Part shown: positions 12,111-22,886 of the stretch, piece after piece
Numbering within the stretch: the first letter of the stretch is position 1
Layout of the letters: every line of letters begins with the position of its first letter
Assembly (NCBI GenBank): GCA_012931725.1
Contig: CM022949.1
Coordinates: 32,812,258-32,876,257 of the forward strand
DNA length: 64,000 bases
Direction of reading: 5' to 3'
Source of the DNA: Litsea cubeba
Lineage: Eukaryota; Streptophyta; Magnoliopsida; Laurales; Lauraceae
Position numbers and translations under genes: made by a program
The notes under the pieces: generated by a model
Told to the model about the DNA's origin: nothing
The model's input: only the letters and a program-made list of their open reading frames with translations
Databases searched by the model: none

Positions 12111-14065
12111 GTGTTTGTGCTTGCAGATTCTTGCATGAAGGTAGTGTCATCTGCACTTGAGAATCTAAGATTGTATACAGTCTTACCATATGATGTACTT
12201 ATCTGGAGATGTCATTTTCAGTGGATTCGGTAAAACCCTTCTTCTATTTGATATCATGACACAATCGGAGTTCTGGATAAATGCACTATATAGTCAATGA
12301 TTAAGCTCAAAGCACGAAAAATGTTTTATTTAATTAATTGCAGTTTCAGGGTACTCGTTCAGCTTGTTGCAAATTTTTGTAAAAGTTCAGCTTACTAACT
12401 TTATTTTCATCGGAATCCTATGATTTGATGTATATTTTTATACAACGATCCCATTTACAAATGAATCTATGAATCTAAGGATTGAGGTGTGGATCTTACG
12501 ATTCGATACTTGTTTTTATCGAATTTTACGATTCAAGCGATTCATTTGAGCAGGAGTAACCATAGGTAAGAGATTAATATTAATATTTCTTTTACTTTCT
12601 TTCATTTCTTTTTTGTTAGCATTTCTATTTTTAAAAGGTTATAAGTGATTAAAAAGATCTCTTAATAACTTTTGTGATTTTAAGGAGACTTTAGAGATTA
12701 GTGAGGAACAAGCTTGTGACTAAAGCGTTGAGTTGTATCTATGAGATTTTGTCCTCTAATTGTTCTGTTTAGTTTTTCTTCGTTTTTTTTTCCATGAGCA
12801 CTTGTTTAACTTCATAAAGTTGATTATTTGGATTTTTTGTCTGTTTTTCCATTTAAAGAGAACAAAAAATACTTCGTTTATTTTTCCTAGTAATGATGAT
12901 ATCTTAAACACAGTTAACCATTCGGACATATCAACTATGATATGTTAGCATATGAAGAAAGTCATGATTGTATCATAGTCTTATTTGCCATTTTAATTAT
13001 GTTGTTATAGATAGAAAATAGATGAATTTTATGAATAAGTACTTTTTTTTTATTTTTGTATCTTTTTATAATATTATGTTGTAGTTTTTTTATAAGAAAA
13101 ATAAACAATTCTAAGACTCATGATGTGATTCATGGTACATTTCATTAATCTCCTAATGATTTGAGATACGATTTTACTTTTCAAAACATAGCTGTTTTCA
13201 TTTTCTATTTCAAAGAATGTCAATCATTTTTAAAAACATGCACACAAATAATAACCAATTGGTTCTCTATGGACGGAAAAAACTGATGTCGTTAAGATTA
13301 CTATTACAGGCACCACCAATAATGGCCGTAAGACCCAAAATGACATTGACTGGAAATACTGCTGGATGGGTCTTGCCTGTCACATGTGGACCATTACTCA
13401 TTGTTCCTTTAGCTGTACATGTTAAAGATCATTAATTTTTTTACTGGAGTTCCCATTTTGAATGGCTTTTGAACTAGCAGGTGCTTCTGTCCCATCTGAT
13501 CTTGATCCCGTTGATCTAATCTGTGCATCATCTATTCATTATAGAGTGTTTAATTACTCCCAAAACAATACTCAACTTCTATGGATCTTTTAATTGGATT
13601 GTTGGTAATTTAGTAGATGGTGAGCAATTTTGTTCAGGAAAACTTGCATCATCCATCTGATTTAAGTCTCAAATTTTTTTTTTTCAGTCCAAGCATTCCA
13701 CTCAATTGGTGCTCATCTTTTAGTGATCCTGGTAGCTGTAGGCTTGTACCTACCAGACAAAAGAAAAATGATGATTCATCTGGTTGGAGCTGTGGACTGT
13801 CAATGACATAATAGTGTTTCCTTGGAACATTGTAAATTTATAATTATGAATGAATGGGGATTGCAGGCTGTTTCTTCATCAAGTTCTGAAGCCAGTTATT
13901 GTCTGACTACATTTGTCTAATGTGGGACACTTTTAACAATCTAGGTCACTTAGAAGTGAGCACCACATGTTGAGAATGCTTTGGCACTGTAAACGTCTCC
14001 CTCTGATACTGCAGAAGTTCTGATCGGAGATGGATCGGTTGCTACCTGATGTGGTGATCTAAGAT
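12111..14065. other. 3' flank of NTPase copy A, no gene seen
   Basis: AT-rich sequence follows the stop codon at 12108-12110. It includes the 3' untranslated region, whose end is not defined. It matches unit B (about 34,569-36,597) closely, with small indels; for example unit B has about 88 bp near 36,195-36,285 that are missing in A. No open frame here has a recognisable product. Confidence 0.6.
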
Positions 14066-14070
14066 CTAGT

Positions 14071-14370
14071 TGTTATAATATAAAAGAGCGTAAAGAGAGC
14101 CAAAGGAAGAGAAGAGTTTGGAGGAAAAGTCATATCTCAATTGATGACCGACTCACATGTTATAATCATATTAACCCTAATCACATGCTATCAGTCAACA
14201 GGATTACAATCAAAATGTAAAGAATAAAGAATGTAAATCTCTATACATGGAAGTAAATCTATGAGATATTCTTTAGACAAGCTGTTTGACATTACTCAAT
14301 ACAGTCCCACACGTGGGATATTCTTCTTGGGTCTAAATGGGCCTTTTTGTGTTATGAGTTATCTTCTACA
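14071..14370 (-). repeat. Copia 3' LTR (unit A), 300 bp
   Basis: It starts TGTTATAATATAAAAGAGC and ends TTATCTTCTACA, with the TG...CA termini typical of LTRs. The complete 310-bp homologue is the 5' LTR of the unit B element (42,547-42,856). It abuts the polypurine tract at its inner edge. Confidence 0.9.
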
Positions 14371-14378
14371 TTCCCCCT

Positions 14379-17300
14379 AAAATTGATGTGGGAAGACACA
14401 AAACATCAATTTGCTAGTAAGATCGTTATGCCGTGGTTTAGGAAGAGCTTTTGTGAATATATCTGCCAACTGATCATGGGTAGAAACATGAGGCAAAGTG
14501 ATCTTCTCATTGACACCATGATGCTGACGAATGAAATGACAAATAAATCTCAATGTGCTTTGTTCTTTTAAAGAAGACCGAATGGATTGCTATTCGGGTG
14601 GCACTGGTATCGTCCCCATACAGAAATGTAGAAGTGCCAACAAGAACACCGAATTCACAAGGAAGACGCCTTAACCAATTGATTTAAGCACTAGCAGATG
14701 ACATGGCTCTCTATTCTGCCTCACTAGCAAATGACATGGCTCTCTATTCTGCCTCAGCAGAGGATTTCGAAACTGTGATTTGCGTTTTGCACTTTTAGGA
14801 AATTAGAGATTCCCCAATAAACATGCATCGGCTAGTGGTAGATCTCCGTGTATCCGGACAGCCGGCCCAGTCAGCGTCAGCGTAAGTGGTTAAGTGCAGA
14901 GAAGCACCAGAAGGGTAGAACAGACCATGATTAAGAGTGCCTTTAACATAGCAGAGGATGCACAAAGCAGCAGTAAGATGAGGCGAATGTGGATTGCTAA
15001 CAAACTGGCTAACAGTATGAACCGCATGAGAAATATCTGGTCTGGTCATAGTCAAGTAGAGCATACTACCCATAATTCGGCGAAAAATGGAAGGATTAGC
15101 CAGGGGAAAGCCATCACACATACTGATATTGCTGTTCAATTCCACAGGAGTAACAAAGATGTTAGTCTCATCAAATCTGGTCGAGGTAACCAAATCTGTT
15201 GCATACTTACGTTGATGAACCCGAATGCCCGATTTGTTACGAATAAACTCAAGTCCGAGGAAGTAAGTGAGAGGACCAAGATCTTTCTTTCGGAAATGAC
15301 GAGTATGATGATGTTTGAGGGATGTAATGCCAGCAACATCATTGCCACTGATAATCATATCATCCACATAAGCCTAAAGAAATGTGTATCCCTGCAGAGT
15401 CCATCTGAGGAAGAGGGAACTAACAGAATGACTCTGGCGAAATCCAGCTTGAAGGATTGCTGCCCAAAATTTGTTAAACCAAGCCTGAGGAGCCTGCTTA
15501 AGCCCATAAAGAGCTTTCCTCAGTTTACAAACATGATGTGGAGGACAAGCATACCCCGGAGGTGGCTTTAAATAAATAGTCTCACGCAATTCGCCGTGAA
15601 GAAAGGCATTTTTGATATCCATTTGCTATAGGGGCCAGTTGCGAGCTACAGCTACACAAAGGAGAGTACGAACAATGGTCGTTTTAGCCACCAATGTGAA
15701 GGTCTCCTCATAGTCAATCCCATACTCCTGCTTATAACCCTGTGCAACTAATCTGGTTTTGTAGCGGTCAAGACTCCCATCAGAGTGAACTTTTATGAAT
15801 AGATCCATTTATTGCCAATAACATATGCATCGGTTGTGGTCGGTACTAATTCCCATGTGTTGTTTGTTTCAAGAGCAAGCAACTCATCAATCATAGCATC
15901 TTGCCAGTTTGCAATCTTCGAAGCGTGTGATTATATGGTTGGTTTAGGAGTACTATTTAAAGAAGTGAAAAGAGCAGGAAAGCCATATCTGCTAGGTGCA
16001 ACAAAAGGATAACTAGATCGTCGCAGGGGTATGACACTATCAGTAGAAGAAGTATTAATACCTGAGGGTGCAGTAGGCCGCATTGGGATAGGATCAGGAG
16101 AAGGAGGCCCCACAGGAGGAACCGTGTTACGCCGGACATAGACATTGGTAATAGGTGGATGATAAGTAGTCGCAGAGAATTGTGGCAGATAAGACACAAC
16201 AGGATGATTATCCAAACGCAAAGAAAAGAAATGATTGTGTTTCAAGAAGATCACATTACGAGATATTTGCATGCGTTTTTCTTATTGATCATAACACAAA
16301 AATCTCTTGTGTTCAGCACTGTAACCTAGGAAGATACATTTGGCAGCCTGTAGTGACAACTTAGTGCGCTCTGTAGGTGGAAGATGGACAAAGCATAAGC
16401 AACCAAAAACACGTAAGTGAGAATATGAAGGGCCATGACCAAAGAGAGCTTCATAAGTTGTGGTCTTTCCTAGAACGGAGTTAGGATGACGATTGAGGAG
16501 ATACACAGCAGTCTGTGCAGCATCACACCAAAAATTTGGAAGAACTAAGGATGCAAGTAGGAGAGTATGAACAGTTTCAAGAATATGCCTGTTCTTCCTC
16601 TCTGCAACTCCATTTTGCTGTGGAGTATGCGGGCATGATTTTTGGTGAAGAATGCCTTTATTAGAAAGGAAGGCAGAAAAATCATGGGACATGTATTCTC
16701 CATCGGAGTCAGACCTAAGAATTTTTATTGCTTTCTTAAATTGTGTGTGAACCATATTGTAAAACTTTTATAAAAGAGAAAATACTTAAGATTTGAAGCG
16801 CATGAAATAAATCAAAGTGAATGGAGGATGGTCCTCAATAAAGGTTACATACTACTTAAACCTTGTCCTACTCAATGTGGGTGCAATTCCCCAAACATCA
16901 GTGTGAATAATATCAAAAGATGATAACGCACGAGAACGATGAATAGGAAACGGCAAAATATGACTCTTACTCGAACAACACGTTTCACACTTTGATTGAA
17001 GTAAAGATGACATCATTTTTTATTTATCAATAGTGGGTTCTAAACAACCAATTTTAAATGAAGAAAGTAAATAAGCATTGTTCATATGACCATGACGACT
17101 ATGCCACATAGTCCACAATTTATTGAAATTAGGAGAAGAAGAAAATAGGGAATGATGTCCAATGTTCAGCAGAAACAGTCGACCATGTTTACTCCCCGTC
17201 GCGATCACCTTCCCAGTTTGCTGCCCCTGTATGAGACAACCAGTGGAAGAAAAGTTAAAATAGTACCCATCTAAGTTGTCCAACAGAAAGTAAATTGGCT

Positions 17301-18800
17301 GATAATTTGGGAAAGTAGAAATTAGGAAGGTGGAGGGACTGGCCAGAGACACTAGATAAAGTAATGGTACCAATTCCAGAATTGATTAATTGGTCTCCAT
17401 TAGCATTGGTGATTGTGTCTTTGCCAAGGTAATGGTGAGAGGCTGTAAAGCTACTTTCTACAGAAGTCATGTGGTTTGATGCTCCTGAATCTAGAAATCA
17501 TGTAGATGGGGTAATGGATGAAGACAGATAGACGTGTTCTGAATTAGTTCTTGAATCTGGGCTGGAGTCATGGATACTGCCCCGGAAAAGGTGCTTCCCG
17601 TATCAGGGAGAGGTGCTTGAACTTGGAACGCAGTTGGAGCATTTTGTTTGTGTAATAAACCATATACCAACCCAAAAGCTTAAGCTGATAGGTGGAAGGC
17701 CCATACAGGTATATTAATACATGTCAAGCCTATTACTTAGGCGATGTGGGATGTGGGACTTCGCAACACTCCCCCTCACGTGCAGGCTCAACAGATTTCA
17801 TGGACGGGCCTGTCACGTGGGCTACACAAGAAAACGGGATAGAAACCCACTCTAATACCATGTAATAAACCATATACCAACCCAAAAGCTTAAGCTGATA
17901 GGTGGAAGACCCATACAGGTATATTAAGACATGTCAAGCCTATTACTTAGGTGATGTGGGATGTGGGACTTCGCAACAGTTTGGGCACGGTGGAAGGATT
18001 TTGTTTCTACTGGGGCCCATTCTTTCGCTGTAAGCTGCGACAGTCATCAATAAGATGACTAGTTGCAATATACAAACCAATTTCTTACGATAGTTCTTGG
18101 CAATCTGACTGAAGCCTTTGCATTCATAACATCGAGCAGGCTTCTGATTGGGGGCTGCCAGGAGAGCAGAATTCGTCGGAAGAGGTGCTAGGAAGGCCTT
18201 TGGTTCTTCAAGAATAGCACGCTGTGAGTTTAGGCGAAGTTCGTCTCGAATAACTTCTTGGAAGCATGTATCCAGGTTCGTAGAGACTTCTGTATTCATG
18301 AGAGCATACCGAACAGACTCGAATTCGGGTCTGAGATTCATAAGGAACTGGCTGATGTGGGTTTCCTCTTGTAATATAAGAGCCTCAGACCGAAACCCAG
18401 CATAAATAGTTTGAATAATCATAGCATCCCTCTCAGTCCATAAGGTGAGAAATCTATTGAAGTACGCCTGCACAGATTTATCGCCTTGACTGAATTTTGC
18501 AATTTCTCTATTTAATTGAAATTTGTGGGCTTTATTTGTTTGATGATAAACATTCTTCTAATAAGCCCACATATCAGTTGCGGCAATATATGCTTGAAGA
18601 GCAATGGCTTGAGAATGATCAATGGAATTAAGAATCCAAGTGATGACCTTAGGATTTTCTTTAGACCAGGTGGGTAACGCTTTTGTGTCAGTAGTACTTA
18701 TAGTAGGTTTAATTATCGATCCATCAAGATAACCAAACTATCCTTGGCCTTCTACAAAATTCTTTAGATGAAAGGACCAGGCCATATAATTATTCACATT
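14379..18800 (-). pseudogene. Copia gag-pol remnant, unit A
   Basis: On the minus strand the pieces are: gag (about 18,790-18,000) with a decayed CCHC knuckle (CYECKGFSQIAKNYRKK, the last Cys replaced); protease with DSGASNHMTS (about 17,497-17,460); GAG-pre-integrase (about 17,370-17,020); integrase (16,755-16,282) with PHTPQQNGVAERKN; reverse transcriptase (15,808-14,990) with ALYGLKQAPQAWF and YVDDMIIS; and RNase H with ADADWAGCPDTRRSTT (about 14,880). The frame is broken many times, for example by a TAG just before AYVDD near 15,370 and a stop after NWPL near 15,626. A 328-bp TRIM splits gag from protease. The gag start codon present in unit B is deleted here. It cannot make a working polyprotein. 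Confidence 0.9.
17651..17978 (-). mobile_element. 328-bp TRIM nested in the Copia gag
   Basis: Two 118-bp direct LTRs (17651-17768 and 17861-17978) begin TGTAATAAACC and end CTTCGCAACA, with three differences between them. The 92-bp interior has a plus-strand CTCCCCCTCACGTG next to the left LTR, which is a minus-strand polypurine tract. Next to the right LTR it has ACTCTAATACCA, a minus-strand initiator-Met-like PBS (TGGTATTAGAGT). The flanks are a perfect 5-bp duplication GTTTG (17646-17650 and 17979-17983). Unit B has the empty site (CTTTTGTTTGGGCACGG near 40,160). It codes for nothing and must have used enzymes of another LTR element. Confidence 0.93.
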
Positions 18801-18945
18801 AAATTTAACGGGAATAACATCATACGATACGAAGAAGGAGAAGAACCAATCACAATGCAGAGAGAGATGTAATGTTCTATGATTTCACTAACCAAGCATG
18901 AAAGATGCTTTTGGAATGGTTGATATATGCTTTTAGCAAAAAAAC

Positions 18946-19073
18946 AGACCCATTCATGTGCGTGGGTGGATGGATAGGTTGGTCCTACTTGATCATACTG
19001 GGGTGAAATTAGGAAGGGATAGGGGTTGAACAAAAAAGGAAGAAAAAAGAAAAACCCTTGAAAATCGGATGAA
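18946..19073. other. Junction spacer between duplication units A and B
   Basis: About 120 bp with no counterpart in either unit. To its left is Copia leader sequence that continues uninterrupted in unit B (about 41,175 onward). To its right begins the unit B left edge (matching 407). It is either filler DNA from the rearrangement or a remnant of the original flank. Confidence 0.7.
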
Positions 19074-19827
19074 CAATGGGGTGATTTTGACATGCATAGA
19101 GTTAAAGATGAGTGGGTTAAAATAAATGAGTGAGTGAGTTACTTTGTATGTGTTTGGTTGGTTTGCGTAAAGTAAAAAGATAAAACGTTTTAATATGAAG
19201 AGGATAGACTAAAAGACACTTTATTATATATTGTGGGAGTCACTCTGGAGAGAATGGAGATGCGTAAAAGAGGAATCCACATCAGTAGATGTGTTTAGTC
19301 CTCCTGCTCCTCAGGGCCATCTTAACACATGAAGAAGTAGAATTTCCTAGTGTCGCGGCCGATTCTACTCCTCTTTCAATTCACTCGAGTGCAAACAAAC
19401 AGCCCTGCGCGGTGATGATTAAATCTCATTTTTGGCCGTATCATAAATCTCATTTTTGTTTTTGTGCACTGGCCTTGCCTACAACTAATCCATGCACATG
19501 AATGGTTTAATCCCTGTGATTTGGCATTGATATGGATTGATACATATGAATTAAGAACGCTATCCACACTTGGGTTGGAGTATGTATAATGATTTATACT
19601 CTTTTACCATGAAATCAAGCGCTGGACTCTCTATTAATAATTGATCGAGCTTGTAATCGGATCATGCCTTGTCTACACCAGAATTTCTTTTGTTCCCCTT
19701 TGCTTTTAATTTCCAATTGTGGAAGGGGCCCGAAGATATTCAAATTTAGATGTGCCTAACTTCTTACAATGGATTGAGAGTCCCGTTTTTGTGTCTATTC
19801 AAAGTATATTGGGAGGATGCATACAAC

Positions 19828-20101
19828 CAGGGGTGGACCCAGGCTTTGATGACCTGGGGCGACCGCCCCAAGTTGATTTTAAATTCTTCATTGATTTAAA
19901 TGAGCCCTACATACATATTTGTCTAAACACTACACAATCGCCCCATGTCCGAAGCCCCAAGTTGATTTTAAATTCTTCATTGATTTAAATGGGCCCTACA
20001 TACATATTTTTTCTAAACACTACACAATCGCCCCATGTCCGAAGCACATATGTCTAAATGGTAAATAATCACCCCACCTAAATAAAAATTCTGGGTCCGC
20101 C
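19828..20101. mobile_element. Small hAT-type MITE with internal tandem repeat
   Basis: It is flanked by the 8-bp duplication CATACAAC (19820-19827 and 20102-20109) and absent from unit A (GGATGCATATCACGG near 1370). The ends CAGGGGTGGACCCAGG and CTGGGTCCGCC are imperfect inverted repeats; the right end looks a few bases short of the usual CAGGGGCGGA-type terminus. The interior has two tandem copies of about 85 bp, each with CCCCAAGTTGATTTTAAATT and ACACTACACAATCGCCCCAT. It inserted after the duplication or in the B lineage. Confidence 0.8.
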
Positions 20102-21367
20102 CATACAACGGAAGATTTTCATCTGCACTCCTGTGTTATCCTCTCCATTTTGATCGGTGTCGTTGTCATGGTTGAACTTCTGAAATTCACGCATAGCAAC
20201 GGAGGAAAATTTTGTCATGGCATTGTCATCATTGAAAAATTTCTCTTGTGTGCTCTGCGGGAGCTCTGGGTCCCCATGATGATCGACACCGATCCAAATG
20301 AACCGCAGAGCACATGAGTGCAGGAGAAAATGTCCTTATCATCATATTTAGAAGATATTTAATAATATGCTTTGCCTTTCTGATCAAATATTTTAGGTGG
20401 GTCCGTTGACTTTTTTTTGTGGACATTATCATGGACTTTGTATTTGGGGAGTCTCATCTTAATTCTTGTCATTTGAGTCCCCCACATGTTCTTATTCTGA
20501 TAATGTAGTTGGTTTTCCCTTGCATTTTCCATCAATGGATTCGAAATGTTTTTATTAACCAGTGGGTCCCACTATACAACAAAAACTTCCACCTGAATAT
20601 ATATCTGCATTTACCCATTTGGGTTTCCCTTTTCACCACTCCCATTGGATTGGCATTGTTGGTGTAATGTCTGATAAAAGGTTTTGCATTCTAGAGAGTT
20701 GGCCCATCATCATGAACTGAGGGTTGTTAATGAAGGTCTTAGTGATTGACAATTGGATGCAGACTCTTTTGTTGGACAGATATGTCTCACTAATTTACCG
20801 TTCTGAACCACCAACTGGGGCCCCTATACCTTTTTACTGGTGGCAATTCATCCGGTTGGGTTCACACTGTGTAACACTAACATGTATGGTCTCAACACAG
20901 AAACCAATTTTAACGGCAACCTTTAGTTAAACTGGTCGGGTTCTGGTTGGGTTGGCAGATCATATAGCGGATTGATTGGTGAAAATGTACCCAATCCAAA
21001 GCCATTTCTTTATATCAGGTCGCAATGTCAATTCTAAATTGTTGGGCTGGGTCCGAGTCAGGTTGGTGGATCAAGTTATGAACTGCCTGCCACACATAAC
21101 CTTTGGAATGCTCTAGTTTTTAAAGATGGAGGCTCAGATTTCTGAACTGCATAGTCAATGTGGTGCATTTGGCAGCTGAAACCTGATTCATCGCCTACTA
21201 TATTGAGATCAAACCCACTCATATGATTTATCGCCCACTGTAATGTGATCAAGCCCACTCATTGACAGTCAATATGGAGGTGTTCATCAGAAATGAGTGG
21301 GTTTGGTCTAATTAAGGTGGGCAATGACAATAAGATTTTAGCTTCCGTTCGCACAAATGGTTACTAA

Positions 21368-22410
21368 TTGGTGCAATCCTAAGGTTAGGATTGCAGGTGC
21401 CGAATCACGTATCCGAAAATAAAATAAGTCGCTCCTCAATGGAAAAAAACCAATTTCATTCGTCAACTCTCTTTGTTTATTTTTATTTCTTGTTTTTTTT
21501 ATCTGTTGGGTTTGTGCCTTCCGACAAAGGGACTTCGAGAGCGGTTGACGCGGTAGGGATTGTAGAGCGAAAAATATGGCGGGGGATGGGTTCTGTGGGT
21601 ATGGGTTTGAAGGAGCAGGGATATGGGGAGTTTGGGACGCGTGGGAATTTGGTTTACAGAGGGGGAGCGAACACGGGAAGGATTTCGATGGTAGGAGGGA
21701 GAAGGACGGGAGGGTTTGGGATGGTTATGGATTTTGGGGTTTAGGGATTGAGATGGGAGATGGGAGATCGGAGATGGGGATGGGCACGATTTGGGTTTGG
21801 TCGGTGGGTCTAGGGCTAGGCTAGGGTTCTGGGGAGCATAAATTTTTTTTTTTTTTTACTCATTTTCTCTTCTATATCTGTTTTTTTTTTTTGGTTGGGT
21901 TAAGGACGGAAACCAACTGGGAGATCGGAAGGGGTTTGGAACTCCTAGGTGGCTGCGACGGCTGGGATGATGTTGGTTTCGGTGGGAGAGAAGGGTCGAG
22001 TTCGGTTGGGTTGTGCAGGGTAGGGGGCGTGGGATGGATTTGGTTTTGGGAACGGTGGTGGCGTTTTTGGGCTTCTGTTGATTGAGATGGTTTGGGTTTG
22101 AGAGGGGGCTCGGGGATGATGGGTAGGCAGTGGTATTGGTAAGGGTTCTCGTTGGGGTTTTTTTGGTTTTGGGTTTCATGTGGGAAGGATGTCTTACATG
22201 GGATGGATAGGCTCCGATCGATGACGACGGGAGGGAGGCTGATCGGAGTGACGTGGATTTTCGTTTTGATACCAATTAATATAGTTCATAGGGTTAGGGC
22301 TTGCGTTGAAAGTGTTCAAAGCGCAATGGGTGCCGAAGCACGTGTCCGAAGACTTCTTAGAGATTATAACGAGCCTCAATGGGAAAACCAATTTTTATTA
22401 AAATATGAAA
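21368..22410 (-). mobile_element. Degenerate TRIM-like element, unit B
   Basis: Counterpart of 2641-3700. The left repeat begins TTGGTGCAATCC and the right repeat follows a minus-strand PBS-like TTTTGATACCAA (about 22,265-22,276). Both keep GTATCCGAAAA/CGTGTCCGAAGA and CTCAATGG blocks. It is more eroded than the unit A copy, and the CT run in its interior is lost. No retrotransposon protein is visible. Confidence 0.4.
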
Positions 22411-22886
22411 TCTTATCCTAAATACAACTTATCAAATAAAATTACTAACTAATAATAATTAAATAAATAAAAAAAATCCTAAATCTACTTAGGCTCTACA
22501 CATGACCGGATTTAATTTCTTAGCGCAGAATTATCGAGAAAAAAAGTAGGTTGGTTTTGACCTTTTTCAAAGGACCTTATAAATGAAAAATATCAGAAAA
22601 ATCAATGTTTGTCCCCTATTTCAATTGGGTCCTCCCAGTCTGTAACCAACAAAACAGATCCACTCCGTTCTAATTTAAAAGAGAGGATCCAATTAAATAG
22701 ACCAATTCAGAATTGTTGCTTTCACAAAGGCCAAAAATGAGGGTCTTAGGATGTTTGAGGGGAAAGAAAGGAACTGAAAAAAGTTTCCTTCCTTTTTCAA
22801 AGGCCCATCCTCTTGCTTCTAGCAAGAACAAACTCCGAAGAGCATAGCATACGGCAGGCAGAACAAAAGAAGAGAAGAAGATCAAG

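Larger units (their letters stand above)
407..18945. repeat. Segmental duplication, unit A
   Basis: This block is repeated in the same orientation and order at about 19,074-41,175. Shared landmarks in order are the CAATGGGGTGATTTT start, a TRIM-like element, six NTPase exons, a SINE with identical insertion site, a 1-kb hAT-type element, and a Copia element with the same CTAGT target-site duplication. By eye the aligned parts differ by only a few percent, apart from large insertions and deletions. The right end lies within the Copia leader, so the element here lacks PBS and 5' LTR. About 120 bp of unrelated sequence (18,946-19,073) separates it from unit B. The length difference (about 18.5 against 22.1 kb) comes mostly from unit-B insertions. 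Confidence 0.92.
14071..18945 (-). mobile_element. Copia LTR retrotransposon, unit A, truncated at its 5' end
   Basis: The 3' LTR is at 14071-14370 (TGTTATAATA to TTCTACA) and is preceded on the plus strand by target-site duplication CTAGT (14066-14070). Next to it, on the minus strand, is a polypurine tract AGGGGGAA (about 14371-14378). The internal domains run in Copia order on the minus strand: gag, protease, integrase, reverse transcriptase, RNase H. The PBS and 5' LTR are missing, because the unit A/B junction cuts the leader near 18,945. The LTR matches unit B's 42,547-42,856 and 36,603-36,841. Confidence 0.92.

Noticed and set aside
14894..15571. 225-codon plus-strand frame inside the Copia element
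   Set aside because: It is antisense to the reverse transcriptase region and a shadow of the minus-strand polyprotein.
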